Origin: Pseudomonas baetica
GTDB lineage: Bacteria; Pseudomonadota; Gammaproteobacteria; Pseudomonadales; Pseudomonadaceae
Reading direction: 5' to 3'
NCBI RefSeq assembly: GCF_002813455.1
Contig: NZ_PHHE01000001.1
Location: forward strand, 4,150,001 to 4,214,000
Length of the DNA: 64,000 bases
Shown: positions 20,204 through 31,001 of the stretch, one piece after another
How positions within the stretch are numbered: the stretch's first letter is position 1
Layout of the letters: every line of letters starts with the position of its first letter
Translations under genes and position numbers: made by a program
Notes under the pieces: model-generated
What the model was told of the DNA's origin: nothing
The model's database searches: none
What the model saw: only the letters and a program-made list of their open reading frames with translations

Positions 20204-20677
20204 ATGCCAAGACGTCGCGTAGCAGCAAAGCGTGAGATTCTGGACGATCCGAAATACGGAAGCCAGATCCTCGCCAAATTCATGAACCACGTTATGGAAA
20301 GCGGCAAGAAAGCCGTTGCCGAACGTATCGTTTATGGTGCCCTGGAAACCGTTGCGACCCGTAAGGCTGGCACCGATCCCCTGGAACTCTTCGAAAAAGC
20401 ACTCGACGCCATCGCTCCGCTGGTCGAAGTGAAGTCGCGCCGCGTTGGTGGTGCTACTTACCAGGTTCCGGTCGAGGTTCGTCCTTCCCGTCGTAACGCT
20501 CTGGCAATGCGCTGGTTGGTAGACTTCGCCCGTAAGCGTGGCGAGAAGTCTATGGCTCTGCGTTTGGCTGGCGAACTGCTGGATGCTGCTGAAGGTAAAG
20601 GTGCTGCTGTTAAGAAGCGTGAAGACGTGCACCGTATGGCCGAAGCCAACAAAGCTTTCTCGCACTACCGCTTCTAA
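20204..20677 (+). CDS. rpsG: 30S ribosomal protein S7
   Basis: Primary 16S-binding protein of the small-subunit head, near the E site. In E. coli it is also the translational repressor of the str operon. The 157-aa product begins [20 protein letters not shown] and includes [16 protein letters not shown], both typical. It lies 30 nt upstream of fusA. Confidence 0.97.
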   Translation: MPRRRVAAKREILDDPKYGSQILAKFMNHVMESGKKAVAERIVYGALETVATRKAGTDPLELFEKALDAIAPLVEVKSRRVGGATYQVPVEVRPSRRNALAMRWLVDFARKRGEKSMALRLAGELLDAAEGKGAAVKKREDVHRMAEANKAFSHYRF

Positions 20678-20707
20678 TTTTAGCTTCACTAATTTTGCGA
20701 GGGCTTT

Positions 20708-22813
20708 ATGGCTCGTACTACTCCGATTAGTCGCTACCGTAACATCGGTATCGTCGCTCACGTGGATGCTGGTAAAACCACCACCACCGAGCGCGTCCTT
20801 TTTTACACCGGCAAAAGTCACAAAATGGGCGAGGTGCATGATGGCGCCGCGACCACAGACTGGATGGTGCAGGAGCAGGAGCGTGGTATTACCATTACTT
20901 CTGCTGCCATCACCGCCTTCTGGAAAGGTTCCGAGAAGCAGTACTCGCACGAGCACCGTTTCAACGTAATCGATACCCCGGGCCACGTTGACTTCACTAT
21001 TGAAGTTGAGCGTTCCCTGCGCGTACTCGACGGCGCTGTCGTTGTGTTCTGCGGTACTTCGGGTGTTGAGCCTCAGTCGGAAACCGTATGGCGTCAAGCC
21101 AACAAATACGGTGTTCCACGTCTTGTTTACGTAAACAAGATGGACCGTGCTGGTGCCAACTTCCTGCGCGTGATCGGTCAGATCAAGCAGCGTCTGGGTC
21201 ATACTCCGGTGCCGATTCAGTTGGCCATCGGTTCCGAAGATAACTTCCAGGGTCAGATTGATCTGATCAACATGCAAGCTATCTACTGGAACGACTCTGA
21301 CAAAGGTATGGTCCCTGTTCGCAAGGACATTCCTGCTGAGCTCCAAGAGCTGGCTGAAGAGTGGCGCAACAACATGGTTGAAGCTGCTGCTGAAGCCAAC
21401 GAAGAGCTGATGAACAAGTACCTGGAAGGCGAAGAGCTGTCGATCGAAGAGATCAAAGCTGCTTTGCGTCAGCGTACTATCGCCGGCGAAATCGTTCTGG
21501 CTGTTTGCGGTTCTTCGTTCAAGAACAAGGGTGTTCCCCTGGTTCTCGACGCCGTTATCGACTTCCTGCCTGCACCGACCGACATTCCTGCGATCAAGGG
21601 TACTGACCCTGATAACGAGGAAGTCGAGCTGGAGCGTCATGCAGACGATGCGGAGCCGTTCTCGGCTCTGGCGTTCAAGATCGCTACCGACCCATTCGTG
21701 GGTACCTTGACCTTCGTCCGTGTTTACTCGGGCGTGTTGAATTCCGGCGACGGCGTGATCAACTCGGTTAAAGGTAAAAAAGAGCGCGTGGGTCGTATGG
21801 TGCAAATGCACGCAAACGCCCGTGAAGAGATCAAGGAAGTACGAGCTGGTGACATCGCGGCCCTGATCGGCATGAAAGACGTCACCACTGGTGAAACCCT
21901 CTGCAACGCTGACAAGCCAATCATTCTGGTGCGCATGGACTTCCCGGAGCCGGTTATTTCGGTTGCCGTAGAGCCTAAGACCAAGGATGACCAGGAAAAA
22001 ATGGGTATCGCTCTGGGCAAACTTGCTCAGGAAGACCCGTCTTTCCGCGTTAAAACTGATGAAGAGACTGGTCAAACGATCATCTCCGGCATGGGCGAGC
22101 TGCACCTGGACATCCTGGTTGACCGGATGCGCCGTGAGTTCAACGTCGAAGCCAACATCGGCAAGCCTCAGGTTTCGTATCGTGAGCGCATCACGAAGAA
22201 CTGTGAAATCGAAGGCAAGTTCGTTCGTCAGTCCGGCGGTCGTGGTCAGTTCGGCCACTGCTGGATCCGTTTTGCTCCTGCTGACGAAGGTCAGGAAGGT
22301 CTGCAATTCGTGAACGAAGTAGTAGGTGGTGTGGTTCCTAAGGAATACATCCCGGCTATCCAGAAGGGTATCGAAGAGCAGATGAAGAACGGCGTTGTTG
22401 CCGGCTATCCGCTGATCGGCCTGAAGGCTACCGTGTTCGATGGTTCTTACCACGACGTCGACTCCAACGAGATGGCGTTTAAAGTGGCTGCTTCCATGGC
22501 GACCAAGCAACTGGCCCAGAAGGGTGGTGGTGAGTTGCTCGAGCCGATCATGGCGGTAGAGGTTGTTACGCCTGAAGACTATATGGGTGATGTGATGGGC
22601 GACCTTAACCGTCGTCGCGGCATGATCCAGGGTATGGAAGACACAGTGTCCGGTAAAGTAATTCGTGCCGAAGTTCCACTGGGTGAGATGTTCGGTTACG
22701 CGACCGACGTTCGTTCCATGTCTCAGGGGCGCGCAAGCTACTCTATGGAATTCAAAAAATACGATACAGCCCCGTCGCACATCGTCGAGTCTGTTACCAA
22801 AAAACAAGGCTGA
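20708..22813 (+). CDS. fusA: Elongation factor G
   Basis: GTPase that drives tRNA-mRNA translocation and, with ribosome recycling factor, subunit splitting. The 701-aa protein carries [14 protein letters not shown], the switch motif DTPGHVDF and NKMD. The domain IV-V region follows ([10 protein letters not shown]... [11 protein letters not shown]). Its position in the str operon marks it as the main EF-G rather than a FusA2-type paralogue. It is 31 nt upstream of the second tuf gene. Confidence 0.97.
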   Translation: MARTTPISRYRNIGIVAHVDAGKTTTTERVLFYTGKSHKMGEVHDGAATTDWMVQEQERGITITSAAITAFWKGSEKQYSHEHRFNVIDTPGHVDFTIEVERSLRVLDGAVVVFCGTSGVEPQSETVWRQANKYGVPRLVYVNKMDRAGANFLRVIGQIKQRLGHTPVPIQLAIGSEDNFQGQIDLINMQAIYWNDSDKGMVPVRKDIPAELQELAEEWRNNMVEAAAEANEELMNKYLEGEELSIEEIKAALRQRTIAGEIVLAVCGSSFKNKGVPLVLDAVIDFLPAPTDIPAIKGTDPDNEEVELERHADDAEPFSALAFKIATDPFVGTLTFVRVYSGVLNSGDGVINSVKGKKERVGRMVQMHANAREEIKEVRAGDIAALIGMKDVTTGETLCNADKPIILVRMDFPEPVISVAVEPKTKDDQEKMGIALGKLAQEDPSFRVKTDEETGQTIISGMGELHLDILVDRMRREFNVEANIGKPQVSYRERITKNCEIEGKFVRQSGGRGQFGHCWIRFAPADEGQEGLQFVNEVVGGVVPKEYIPAIQKGIEEQMKNGVVAGYPLIGLKATVFDGSYHDVDSNEMAFKVAASMATKQLAQKGGGELLEPIMAVEVVTPEDYMGDVMGDLNRRRGMIQGMEDTVSGKVIRAEVPLGEMFGYATDVRSMSQGRASYSMEFKKYDTAPSHIVESVTKKQG

Positions 22814-22844
22814 TTCAGCCCCTTTAGGCTAGGAGTTAATTGTC

Positions 22845-24038
22845 GTGGCTAAAGAAAAATTTGATCGTTCCCTACCGCACGTCAACGTTGGCACCATCGG
22901 TCACGTTGACCACGGTAAAACCACTCTGACTGCTGCTCTGACTCGCGTTTGCTCCGAAGTTTTCGGTTCGGCAATCGTTGACTTCGACAAGATCGACAGT
23001 GCGCCAGAAGAAAAAGCTCGCGGTATCACCATCAACACCGCTCACGTTGAGTACAACTCGACTATTCGTCACTACGCTCACGTTGACTGCCCAGGTCACG
23101 CTGACTACGTGAAGAATATGATCACCGGTGCTGCCCAGATGGACGGCGCGATCCTGGTTTGCTCGGCCGCTGATGGTCCGATGCCACAAACCCGTGAGCA
23201 CATCCTGCTGTCCCGTCAGGTAGGCGTTCCGTACATCGTGGTTTTCCTGAACAAGGCTGACCTGGTAGACGACGCTGAGCTGCTGGAACTGGTTGAGATG
23301 GAAGTTCGCGACCTGCTGTCCACCTATGACTTCCCAGGCGACGACACTCCGATCATCATCGGTTCGGCTCGTATGGCTCTGGAAGGCAAAGACGACAACG
23401 AAATGGGCACCACTGCCGTTCGTAAACTGGTTGAAACTCTGGATAACTACATTCCAGAGCCAGTTCGTATGATCGACAAGCCATTCCTGATGCCAATCGA
23501 AGACGTGTTCTCGATCTCGGGTCGCGGTACTGTTGTGACTGGTCGTATCGAGCGCGGTATCGTTCGCGTTCAGGATCCGCTGGAAATCGTTGGTCTGCGT
23601 GACACTACTGTTACCACCTGCACTGGCGTTGAAATGTTCCGCAAGCTGCTCGACGAAGGTCGTGCTGGCGAGAACTGCGGCGTTCTGCTGCGTGGTACCA
23701 AGCGTGACGACGTTGAGCGTGGTCAGGTTCTGGTTAAGCCGGGTTCGGTTAAGCCGCACACCAAGTTCACTGCAGAAGTTTACGTTCTGAGCAAGGAAGA
23801 GGGCGGTCGTCACACTCCGTTCTTCAAAGGCTACCGTCCACAGTTCTACTTCCGTACTACTGACGTGACTGGTAACTGCGAGCTGCCAGAAGGCGTTGAA
23901 ATGGTAATGCCAGGTGACAACATTCAGATGACTGTTACCCTGATCAAAACCATCGCGATGGAAGATGGTCTGCGTTTCGCTATCCGTGAAGGCGGTCGTA
24001 CCGTCGGCGCTGGCGTCGTAGCCAAAATCATCGAGTAA
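22845..24038 (+). CDS. tufA: Elongation factor Tu (second copy)
   Basis: Same function as the copy at 6288-7481 and also 397 aa. It starts with GTG at 22845 after AGGAG, whereas the other copy starts with ATG. Residues Thr33, Asn201 and Asn359 differ from the first copy. A 425-nt stretch is identical at DNA level between the copies, flanked by segments with many silent changes, which points to gene conversion. It is the last gene of the str operon and is closed by a strong terminator. Confidence 0.97.
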   Translation: MAKEKFDRSLPHVNVGTIGHVDHGKTTLTAALTRVCSEVFGSAIVDFDKIDSAPEEKARGITINTAHVEYNSTIRHYAHVDCPGHADYVKNMITGAAQMDGAILVCSAADGPMPQTREHILLSRQVGVPYIVVFLNKADLVDDAELLELVEMEVRDLLSTYDFPGDDTPIIIGSARMALEGKDDNEMGTTAVRKLVETLDNYIPEPVRMIDKPFLMPIEDVFSISGRGTVVTGRIERGIVRVQDPLEIVGLRDTTVTTCTGVEMFRKLLDEGRAGENCGVLLRGTKRDDVERGQVLVKPGSVKPHTKFTAEVYVLSKEEGGRHTPFFKGYRPQFYFRTTDVTGNCELPEGVEMVMPGDNIQMTVTLIKTIAMEDGLRFAIREGGRTVGAGVVAKIIE

Positions 24039-24069
24039 TCTCTTTTATAGAGTCTGCTTGATGAATTGA

Positions 24070-24098
24070 AAAAGCCCCCGCTCAGCGGGGGCTTTTTT
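24070..24098 (+). terminator. Terminator of the str operon
   Basis: A stem AAGCCCCCGC/GCGGGGGCTT with a TCA loop is followed by a run of T. It lies 6 nt before the S10 operon promoter. Confidence 0.93.
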
Positions 24099-24104
24099 AT
24101 TGGG

Positions 24105-24133
24105 TTGACACCTGTCTGGGGCGTCTATAGAAT
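24105..24133 (+). promoter_or_regulatory. Sigma70 promoter of the S10 operon
   Basis: Consensus -35 TTGACA (24105-24110), a 17-bp spacer and -10 TAGAAT (24128-24133). The leader to rpsJ is only about 60 nt, shorter than the long L4-controlled leader of E. coli, so L4 attenuation of that type is not obvious here. Confidence 0.88.
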
Positions 24134-24195
24134 TGCGCCTCCTTTTAACGGGCGTATTGCGCCCGGTGGGAATAGCAGCCGGAGTCTGAAATCCA

Positions 24196-24507
24196 ATGCA
24201 AAATCAGCAAATCCGTATCAGGTTGAAGGCTTTTGACCATCGCCTGATCGACCAATCAACCCAGGAAATCGTGGAAACCGCGAAACGTACTGGTGCTCAA
24301 GTGCGTGGTCCAATTCCACTGCCTACCCGTAAAGAGCGGTTCACCGTTCTGGTTTCCCCGCACGTCAACAAAGATGCGCGTGACCAGTACGAAATCCGCA
24401 CTCATAAGCGCGTTCTGGACATCGTCCAGCCAACGGATAAAACCGTTGATGCACTTATGAAGCTTGATCTTGCGGCCGGTGTGGAAGTGCAGATCAGCCT
24501 CGGCTAA
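24196..24507 (+). CDS. rpsJ: 30S ribosomal protein S10 (NusE)
   Basis: Ribosomal head protein that doubles as transcription antitermination factor NusE with NusB, and couples the ribosome to NusG. The 103-aa protein begins [19 protein letters not shown] and has the conserved loop [16 protein letters not shown]. It is the first gene of the S10 operon. Confidence 0.98.
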
Positions 24508-24587
24508 GACTCGGTCTTAGTCGTGTAACGCTCTGAAATGGGCGGCCATAGCGGGTGAAAGCCCCGTACACTCATGAGGTTTACAAC

Positions 24588-25223
24588 ATGACTATTGGTG
24601 TAGTCGGTCGTAAATGCGGTATGACCCGTATTTTCACCGAAGAAGGTGTCTCCATTCCGGTCACGGTCATTGAGATCGAGCCGAATCGCGTCACCCAGTT
24701 CAAAACTGAAGAGACCGATGGCTATCGTGCAGTGCAAGTCACTGTCGGCGAGCGTCGTGCTTCGCGTGTAACAGCAGCTCAAGCTGGCCACTTCGCTAAA
24801 GCGAACGTTGCCGCTGGTCGCACCACCATGGAATTCCGTCTTGAAGAAGGCGAGTACCAGGCTGGCGATCTGATCAACGCTGAAATCTTCGCCGCTGGTC
24901 AGCTGGTTGATGTAACCGGTCAGTCCAAAGGTAAAGGCTTCCAGGGTACGATCAAGCGTTGGAATTTCCGCGGGCAAGATAATACCCACGGTAACTCCGT
25001 ATCCCACCGCGTCCCAGGCTCTATCGGCCAGTGCCAGACTCCTGGTCGTGTATTCAAGGGCAAAAAAATGTCCGGTCATATGGGCGCTGAGCGCGTGACC
25101 GTGCAGTCCCTGGAAGTAGTGCGCGTGGACGCTGAACGCAATCTGTTGTTGGTCAAGGGCGCTGTTCCTGGCGCTACTGGCGGCAACCTGGTTGTACGTC
25201 CAGCAGCCAAGGCTCGCGGTTAA
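24588..25223 (+). CDS. rplC: 50S ribosomal protein L3
   Basis: Early-assembly protein whose long loop reaches the peptidyl-transferase centre. The 211-aa form starts at ATG 24588 ([16 protein letters not shown]). An in-frame start at 24555 would add 11 residues not found in L3 and lacks a better binding site. The loop [17 protein letters not shown] includes the region of the methylated glutamine known in E. coli. An 80-nt gap separates it from rpsJ. Confidence 0.97.
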   Translation: MTIGVVGRKCGMTRIFTEEGVSIPVTVIEIEPNRVTQFKTEETDGYRAVQVTVGERRASRVTAAQAGHFAKANVAAGRTTMEFRLEEGEYQAGDLINAEIFAAGQLVDVTGQSKGKGFQGTIKRWNFRGQDNTHGNSVSHRVPGSIGQCQTPGRVFKGKKMSGHMGAERVTVQSLEVVRVDAERNLLLVKGAVPGATGGNLVVRPAAKARG

Positions 25224-25235
25224 GGGGAAGCTGAC

Positions 25236-25838
25236 ATGCAATTAAATGTAAATGACGCTCAAGCGATCGAAGTTTCCGAACTGACATTTGGCGGCGAGTT
25301 CAACGAGACGCTGGTTCACCAAGCAGTCGTGGCCTACATGGCCGGCGGCCGTCAAGGTAGCAAGCAGCAAAAGACCCGTTCCGACGTTCGTGGTGGCGGT
25401 AAGCGCCCATGGCGTCAGAAAGGTACTGGCCGTGCTCGTGCCGGTACTATCCGTAGCCCAATCTGGCGTGGCGGCGGTACCACTTTCGCAGCTCGTCCAC
25501 AGGATCACTCCCAGAAGCTGAACAAGAAGATGTATCGCGCAGCAATGCGTTCCATCCTTGCTGAGCTGGTGCGTACTGATCGTCTGGTCGTGGTTCAGGA
25601 TTTCGCTGTTGAAACTCCGAAAACCAAAGATCTGCTGGGCAAGCTGAACAACATGAGCCTGACCGATGTTCTCATCGTGTCGGACGCTGTTGATCAGAAC
25701 CTGTACCTGGCTGCTCGTAACCTGCCGCACGTAGATGTACTTGACGTTCAAGGTTCCGATCCAGTTAGTCTGATCGCATACGACAAGGTGTTGATCACCG
25801 TGTCGGCCGTGAAGAAATTCGAGGAGCTGCTGGGATGA
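25236..25838 (+). CDS. rplD: 50S ribosomal protein L4
   Basis: Lines the nascent-peptide exit tunnel with an extended loop ([20 protein letters not shown]). In E. coli it also represses the S10 operon. The 200-aa product starts 12 nt after rplC and overlaps rplW by 4 nt (ATGA), so the two are translationally coupled. Confidence 0.97.
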
Positions 25839-26134
25839 ACCAGGAACGCGTATTTAAAGTTCTGCTTGGCCCGCACGTTTCCGAGAAGGCTACGGTTCTG
25901 GCAGACAAGAAAGGCCAGTTCGTTTTCAAGGTTGCTACTGATGCAACCAAGCTGGAAATCAAGAAGGCCGTCGAAAGCCTGTTCAGCGTGAAAGTAGAGC
26001 GCGTCACTACCCTGAACGTTCTGGGTAAGAGCAAGCGCACTGCTCGCGGTCTGGGCAAGCGTAATGACTGGAAGAAGGCAGTTATCTCCCTTCAGCCAGG
26101 CCAAGATCTCGATTTCAGCAGCAGTGCTGAGTAA
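25835..26134 (+). CDS. rplW: 50S ribosomal protein L23
   Basis: Tunnel-exit protein that docks trigger factor and the signal recognition particle. The 99-aa protein begins [20 protein letters not shown]. The start overlaps the rplD stop in ATGA. The exposed chaperone-docking glutamate region ([16 protein letters not shown]) is present. Confidence 0.97.
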
Positions 26135-26148
26135 GGAAGGGGTGCATC

Positions 26149-26973
26149 ATGGCAATCGTTAAATGCAAACCGACTTCCCCTGGCCGCCGTTTTGTGGTCA
26201 AGGTGGTCAACCAGGAGCTGCATAAAGGCGCTCCTCACGCACCGCTGCTCGAGAAAAAATCGAAGACTGGTGGTCGTAACAACAATGGCCGTATTACCAC
26301 TCGTCACATCGGTGGTGGTCATAAGCAGCATTATCGTATGGTCGATTTCCGTCGCAACGACAAAGATGGCATCGTCGCCACTGTCGAGCGTATCGAATAC
26401 GATCCAAACCGTACTGCTCACATCGCACTGCTCTGCTACGCAGACGGCGAGCGCCGCTACATCATCGCCCCTAAAGGCGTGAGTGCTGGCGACCAGCTGA
26501 TCGCAGGCGCTCTGGCTCCAATCAAGCCAGGCAACGCTCTGCAACTGCGCAACATTCCAGTCGGTTCTACCGTACACGGCATCGAACTGAAGCCAGGTAA
26601 AGGTGCACAGATCGCTCGTTCCGCTGGTGCTTCGGCTCAGCTGATCGCTCGTGAAGGTGTCTACGTGACCCTGCGTCTGCGTTCCGGTGAAATGCGTAAA
26701 GTCCTGGCTGAATGCCGTGCGACCCTGGGTGAAGTCTCGAACTCCGAGCACAGCCTGCGTTCGCTGGGTAAAGCTGGTGCCAAACGCTGGCGTGGCGTTC
26801 GCCCAACCGTTCGTGGTGTTGCCATGAACCCGGTTGACCACCCACATGGTGGTGGTGAAGGTCGTACCTCTGGTGGTCGTCATCCGGTATCGCCATGGGG
26901 CTTCCCGACTAAGGGCGCGAAGACTCGTGGTAATAAGCGTACCGACAAAATGATCGTCCGTCGTCGCAAGTAA
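26149..26973 (+). CDS. rplB: 50S ribosomal protein L2
   Basis: Universal protein needed for subunit association and peptidyl transfer. The 274-aa product has [21 protein letters not shown] in the RNA-binding domain. The conserved C-terminal [18 protein letters not shown] contains the histidine near the catalytic centre. It lies 14 nt after rplW with GGAAGGGG upstream of the ATG. Confidence 0.98.
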   Translation: MAIVKCKPTSPGRRFVVKVVNQELHKGAPHAPLLEKKSKTGGRNNNGRITTRHIGGGHKQHYRMVDFRRNDKDGIVATVERIEYDPNRTAHIALLCYADGERRYIIAPKGVSAGDQLIAGALAPIKPGNALQLRNIPVGSTVHGIELKPGKGAQIARSAGASAQLIAREGVYVTLRLRSGEMRKVLAECRATLGEVSNSEHSLRSLGKAGAKRWRGVRPTVRGVAMNPVDHPHGGGEGRTSGGRHPVSPWGFPTKGAKTRGNKRTDKMIVRRRK

Positions 26974-26989
26974 ATAGAGGGATACGACA

Positions 26990-27265
26990 GTGCCACGTTC
27001 TCTGAAAAAAGGTCCTTTTATTGATCTTCACCTACTGAAGAAGATCGAAGTGGCGGCGGAAAAGAACGATCGCAAACCAATTAAAACCTGGTCGCGTCGT
27101 TCCATGATCCTGCCACAAATGGTCGGTCTGACCATCGCAGTACACAACGGTCGTCAGCACGTCCCAGTTCTCGTTAACGAAGACATGGTCGGCCACAAAC
27201 TGGGCGAGTTCGCCGGTACCCGCAACTATCGCGGGCACGTGGCTGACAAGAAAGCCAAGCGTTAA
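26990..27265 (+). CDS. rpsS: 30S ribosomal protein S19
   Basis: Head protein forming an inter-subunit bridge and contacting A-site tRNA through S13. The 91-aa product starts with GTG at 26990 (after GAGGG) and reads [18 protein letters not shown]. The C-terminal [20 protein letters not shown] tail is typical. Confidence 0.97.
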
Positions 27266-27276
27266 GGGGTAAGGAA

Positions 27277-27609
27277 ATGGAAGTAGCCGCTAAGTTGTCG
27301 GGCGCTCGAATCTCCGCCCAGAAAGCCCGCTTGGTCGCCGACCAGATCCGCGGGAAGAAGGTGGGCGAAGCGCTCAACCTGTTGGCTTTCAGCAGTAAGA
27401 AAGCCGCCGAGATCATGAAGAAAGTGCTGGAGTCGGCCGTAGCCAACGCCGAGCATAACGAAGGCGCAGACGTTGATGACCTGAAGGTCAGCACCGTATT
27501 CGTCAACGAAGGGCGTTCGCTGAAGCGCATCATGCCACGTGCCAAAGGCCGTGCTGATCGCATCGTCAAGCGGTCTTGCCATATCACTGTCAAGGTTGCT
27601 GACAAGTAA
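27277..27609 (+). CDS. rplV: 50S ribosomal protein L22
   Basis: Its long beta-hairpin ([21 protein letters not shown] segment near residues 78-97) reaches into the exit tunnel and is a macrolide-resistance site in other bacteria. The 110-aa protein has normal sequence there. It starts 11 nt after rpsS. Confidence 0.97.
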
Positions 27610-27622
27610 CGGAGTCGAAGAG

Positions 27623-28309
27623 ATGGGTCAGAAAGTACATCCCATTGGCATTCGCCTGGGAATCGTCAAGGAGCACACCTCCGTCTGGTACGCAGACGGT
27701 CGGACTTATGCGGACTACTTGTTCGCAGATCTGAAAGTGCGTGAGTATCTCCAAGACAAACTAAAAAGCGCGTCCGTAAGCCGTATCGATATCCATCGTC
27801 CGGCCCAAACTGCACGCATCACCATCCACACCGCTCGTCCAGGTATCGTTATCGGGAAGAAAGGTGAAGATGTTGAGAAGCTGCGTCAGGACCTGACCAA
27901 GCAAATGGGTGTGCCTGTGCACATCAATATCGAAGAGATCCGCAAGCCGGAACTCGACGGTATGCTGGTTGCGCAGAGCGTAGCTCAGCAGCTGGAGCGC
28001 CGTGTAATGTTCCGTCGCGCTATGAAGCGCGCAGTACAGAACGCCATGCGCATTGGTGCCAAAGGCATCAAAATCCAAGTGAGCGGTCGTCTCGGCGGTG
28101 CTGAAATCGCACGTACTGAATGGTATCGCGAAGGTCGTGTGCCATTGCACACCCTGCGTGCCGACATCGACTATGCCAACTACGAAGCTCACACCACCTA
28201 CGGTGTGATCGGTGTAAAGGTTTGGATCTTCAAAGGCGAAGTAATTGGTGGTCGCCAAGAAGAGCTGAAGCCACAAGCACCAGCGCCTCGTAAAAAAGCT
28301 GCTAAGTAA
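27623..28309 (+). CDS. rpsC: 30S ribosomal protein S3
   Basis: Forms part of the mRNA entry tunnel and its helicase. The 228-aa form starts at ATG 27623 ([14 protein letters not shown]) after GGAGTCGAAGAG; an open frame running 84 nt further upstream lies inside rplV and is rejected. KH-domain [14 protein letters not shown] is present, and the C-terminal half contains [13 protein letters not shown]. Confidence 0.97.
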
Positions 28310-28321
28310 GGGGTACGCCAA

Positions 28322-28735
28322 ATGTTGCAACCAAAGCGTACGAAGTTCCGCAAGCAGATGACCGGCCACAACCGTGGTCTGGCACTGCGCGGTAGCAAAG
28401 TCAGCTTCGGCGAGTTCGCGCTGAAGTCTGTTGCTCGTGGTCGTCTCACCGCTCGTCAGATCGAGTCAGCGCGTCGTGCTCTGACCCGTCACGTAAAACG
28501 TGGCGGCAAGATCTGGATCCGTGTATTCCCGGACAAGCCGATCTCCAAAAAACCTCTCGAGGTTCGTATGGGTAAAGGTAAGGGTAACGTGGAGTACTGG
28601 GTTGCCCAGATTCAGCCAGGCAAGGTCCTGTATGAAATCGAGGGTGTTTCTGAAGAGCTGGCGCGTGAGGCTTTCGCCCTGGCTGCTGCAAAGCTGCCGC
28701 TCGCCACCTCCTTTGTTAAACGGACGGTGATGTGA
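28322..28735 (+). CDS. rplP: 50S ribosomal protein L16
   Basis: Contacts A- and P-site tRNA near the peptidyl-transferase centre. The 137-aa protein begins [19 protein letters not shown] and includes [22 protein letters not shown]. Its stop codon overlaps the rpmC start (TGATG). Confidence 0.97.
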
Positions 28736-28926
28736 TGAAAGCGAATGAACTTCGTGAAAAATCCGCACAGCAGCTGAACGAGCAACTGCTCGGCTTGCTG
28801 CGCGACCAGTTCAATCTGCGCATGCAGAAAGCAACTGGCCAGTTGGGGCAGTCTCATCTGCTCTCGCAAGTTAAGCGTGACATCGCTCGCGTGAAGACTG
28901 TGCTCAACCAGCAGGCAGGTAAGTAA
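28735..28926 (+). CDS. rpmC: 50S ribosomal protein L29
   Basis: Small two-helix protein at the tunnel exit near L23. The 63-aa product ([17 protein letters not shown]) starts at ATG 28735, sharing its A with the rplP stop codon. The GTG one codon earlier is less likely because L29 begins MKA or MKAxEL. It ends 2 nt before rpsQ. Confidence 0.96.
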
Positions 28927-28928
28927 TC

Positions 28929-29195
28929 ATGGCTGAAGCCGAAAAAACTGTCCGTACGCTGACTGGCCGTGTTGTCAGCGACAAGATGGACAAAACCATC
29001 ACCGTTCTGATCGAGCGTCGCGTAAAGCACCCGATCTACGGTAAATACGTTAAGCGTTCGACTAAGCTGCACGCGCACGACGAAACCAATCAGTGCCACA
29101 TCGGCGACAAAGTCACTATTCGTGAAACTCGTCCGATGGCCAAGACCAAGTCTTGGGCGCTGGTTGATGTTCTCGAACGCGCTGTGGAAGTCTAA
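28929..29195 (+). CDS. rpsQ: 30S ribosomal protein S17
   Basis: Primary 16S-binding OB-fold protein of the body. The 88-aa product has [25 protein letters not shown] beta-barrel strands and [15 protein letters not shown]. It starts 2 nt after rpmC, implying coupled translation. The 23-nt gap to rplN is where enterobacteria begin the separate spc operon, but I see no promoter here. Confidence 0.96.
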   Translation: MAEAEKTVRTLTGRVVSDKMDKTITVLIERRVKHPIYGKYVKRSTKLHAHDETNQCHIGDKVTIRETRPMAKTKSWALVDVLERAVEV

Positions 29196-29218
29196 GGGCT
29201 AGGGGTCGGAGAAATTAT

Positions 29219-29587
29219 ATGATTCAGACTCAATCCATGCTCGATGTGGCCGATAACAGCGGCGCTCGCCGCGTTATGTGCATCAAGGTGCTGGGTGGCT
29301 CCCATCGTCGTTACGCTGGTATCGGTGACATCATCAAAGTTACCGTCAAGGAAGCAATTCCTCGCGGTAAAGTGAAAAAAGGCCAAGTGATGACTGCTGT
29401 TGTAGTCCGCACTCGTCACGGCGTACGTCGTGCTGATGGCTCTATTATCCGCTTTGATGGCAACGCTGCTGTTCTTCTGAACAACAAGCAAGAGCCGATC
29501 GGCACCCGTATCTTTGGGCCAGTGACCCGTGAACTTCGTACTGAGAAGTTCATGAAGATCGTCTCGCTCGCCCCAGAAGTGCTGTAA
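29219..29587 (+). CDS. rplN: 50S ribosomal protein L14
   Basis: Interface protein that forms a bridge to the small subunit; ribosome silencing factor binds it. The 122-aa protein begins [22 protein letters not shown], a standard L14 start. It is the first spc-type gene and is continuous with the S10 genes. Confidence 0.97.
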   Translation: MIQTQSMLDVADNSGARRVMCIKVLGGSHRRYAGIGDIIKVTVKEAIPRGKVKKGQVMTAVVVRTRHGVRRADGSIIRFDGNAAVLLNNKQEPIGTRIFGPVTRELRTEKFMKIVSLAPEVL

Positions 29588-29598
29588 GGAGATCCGAC

Positions 29599-29913
29599 AT
29601 GCAAAAGATTCGTCGTGACGACGAGATCATCGTGATCGCCGGCAAAGACAAAGGTAAGCGCGGTAAGGTGCTGAAGGTTCTTGCTGACAACCGTCTGGTT
29701 GTTGGTGGTCTGAACCTGGTCAAGCGTCATACCAAGCCTAACCCGATGTCGGGCGTACAGGGCGGTATCGTCGAGAAAGAAGCGCCACTGCACGCTTCTA
29801 ACGTCGCCATCTTCAACGGCGAAACCAACAAGGCTGACCGCGTTGGTTTCAAAGTAGAAGGCGGTAAAAAAATTCGTGTCTTCAAGTCGACCCAAAAAGC
29901 GGTTGATGCTTGA
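29599..29913 (+). CDS. rplX: 50S ribosomal protein L24
   Basis: Assembly-initiating protein for the large subunit. The 104-aa product has the KOW motif [20 protein letters not shown]. It starts 11 nt after rplN behind AAGGAG. Confidence 0.97.
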   Translation: MQKIRRDDEIIVIAGKDKGKRGKVLKVLADNRLVVGGLNLVKRHTKPNPMSGVQGGIVEKEAPLHASNVAIFNGETNKADRVGFKVEGGKKIRVFKSTQKAVDA

Positions 29914-29933
29914 ACACTGCTAGGTAGAAGACC

Positions 29934-30473
29934 ATGGCACGACTAAAAGAGATTTACCGGAAGGAAATCGCTCCGAAACTTAAGGAAGAACTTAAGCTTT
30001 CGAACGTGATGGAAGTTCCGCGCGTTACCAAGATCACCCTGAACATGGGTCTGGGCGAAGCGATCGGCGACAAAAAAGTCATCGAGCACGCTGTTGCTGA
30101 CCTGGAAAAGATCACCGGCCAGAAAGTCGTTGTGACCTACGCTCGTAAATCCATCGCTGGCTTCAAAGTCCGCGAAGGATGGCCGATCGGCGTCAAAGTG
30201 ACCCTGCGCCGTGAGCGTATGTATGAGTTCCTGGATCGTCTGCTGTCGATCTCCCTGCCTCGGGTTCGCGACTTCCGCGGCCTGAATGCCAAGTCCTTCG
30301 ATGGTCGTGGTAACTACAGCATGGGCGTGAAAGAGCAGATCATTTTCCCGGAAATCGACTACGACAAGATCGATGCTCTCCGCGGTCTGGACATTACCCT
30401 GACCACCACTGCCAAGAACGATGATGAAGGCCGCGCTCTGCTGCGTGCTTTCAAATTCCCGTTCCGCAACTGA
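29934..30473 (+). CDS. rplE: 50S ribosomal protein L5
   Basis: Binds 5S rRNA and the P-site tRNA. The 179-aa protein contains [19 protein letters not shown] and [19 protein letters not shown]. In E. coli the start of this gene is the S8 operator; no equivalent was checked here. It lies 13 nt before rpsN. Confidence 0.97.
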   Translation: MARLKEIYRKEIAPKLKEELKLSNVMEVPRVTKITLNMGLGEAIGDKKVIEHAVADLEKITGQKVVVTYARKSIAGFKVREGWPIGVKVTLRRERMYEFLDRLLSISLPRVRDFRGLNAKSFDGRGNYSMGVKEQIIFPEIDYDKIDALRGLDITLTTTAKNDDEGRALLRAFKFPFRN

Positions 30474-30486
30474 TTGGAGTAGGAAA

Positions 30487-30792
30487 ATGGCCAAGAAGAG
30501 CATGAAAAACCGTGAGTTGAAGCGTCAGCTCACCGTTGCCAAGTACGCCGCCAAGCGTGCAGCGCTGAAAGCTATCATCGTCGATCTGAACGCAAGTCCA
30601 GAAGCGCGTTGGGAAGCTACCGTAGCTCTGCAGAAGCAACCACGTGACGCAAGCGCTTCGCGCATGCGTAACCGTTGCCGCCTGACTGGTCGTCCGCACG
30701 GCGTTTACCGCAAGTTCGGCCTTGGCCGTAACAAGCTGCGTGAAGCTGCAATGCGTGGTGACGTTCCAGGTCTGGTTAAAGCCAGCTGGTAA
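30487..30792 (+). CDS. rpsN: 30S ribosomal protein S14 (zinc-free form)
   Basis: Late-assembly head protein. The 101-aa product starts at ATG 30487 ([15 protein letters not shown]) after GGAGTAGG. An upstream open frame inside rplE is rejected. It is the long form, and [21 protein letters not shown] shows it lacks the paired CXXC zinc motifs of the short form. After it come a strong hairpin and a new promoter, so it is the end of one transcription segment. Confidence 0.97.
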   Translation: MAKKSMKNRELKRQLTVAKYAAKRAALKAIIVDLNASPEARWEATVALQKQPRDASASRMRNRCRLTGRPHGVYRKFGLGRNKLREAAMRGDVPGLVKASW

Positions 30793-30852
30793 TCGCTGCC
30801 AAAGCCTTGATGGGCGGGTTTGCAAGAACCTGACCATCGGTGGCCTAGAATG

Positions 30853-30886
30853 TGAATCAAGCCCCTTTTGGGGCTTGATTCATTTC
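30853..30886 (+). terminator. Hairpin between rpsN and rpsH, possible weak terminator
   Basis: A perfect 13-bp stem TGAATCAAGCCCC/GGGGCTTGATTCA with a TTTT loop is followed by TTTCT. The T-tract is short, so termination may be partial. Its right arm contains the -35 box of the next promoter. Confidence 0.65.
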
Positions 30887-30903
30887 TGGGGTGTGTCTAG
30901 AAT
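30875..30903 (+). promoter_or_regulatory. Sigma70-type promoter upstream of rpsH
   Basis: A -35 TTGATT (30875-30880) and a -10 TAGAAT (30898-30903) are exactly 17 bp apart. A 98-nt leader then precedes rpsH. This splits the spc genes into two transcription units. Confidence 0.75.
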
Positions 30904-31001
30904 GACCGGCTCGCCTGAGCCCGTGTTTTTCATGCCCGGAAGTTCTCGGCGACAAGTAGTAGCCGCAAGGCTAATTTTTCTGTATTAGGAGCGTCTAGCC
31001 C

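Noticed and set aside
30722..30988. Plus-strand open frame of 88 codons across the rpsN end and the rpsH leader
   Set aside because: It overlaps rpsN out of frame, covers the hairpin and promoter, and has no family resemblance.
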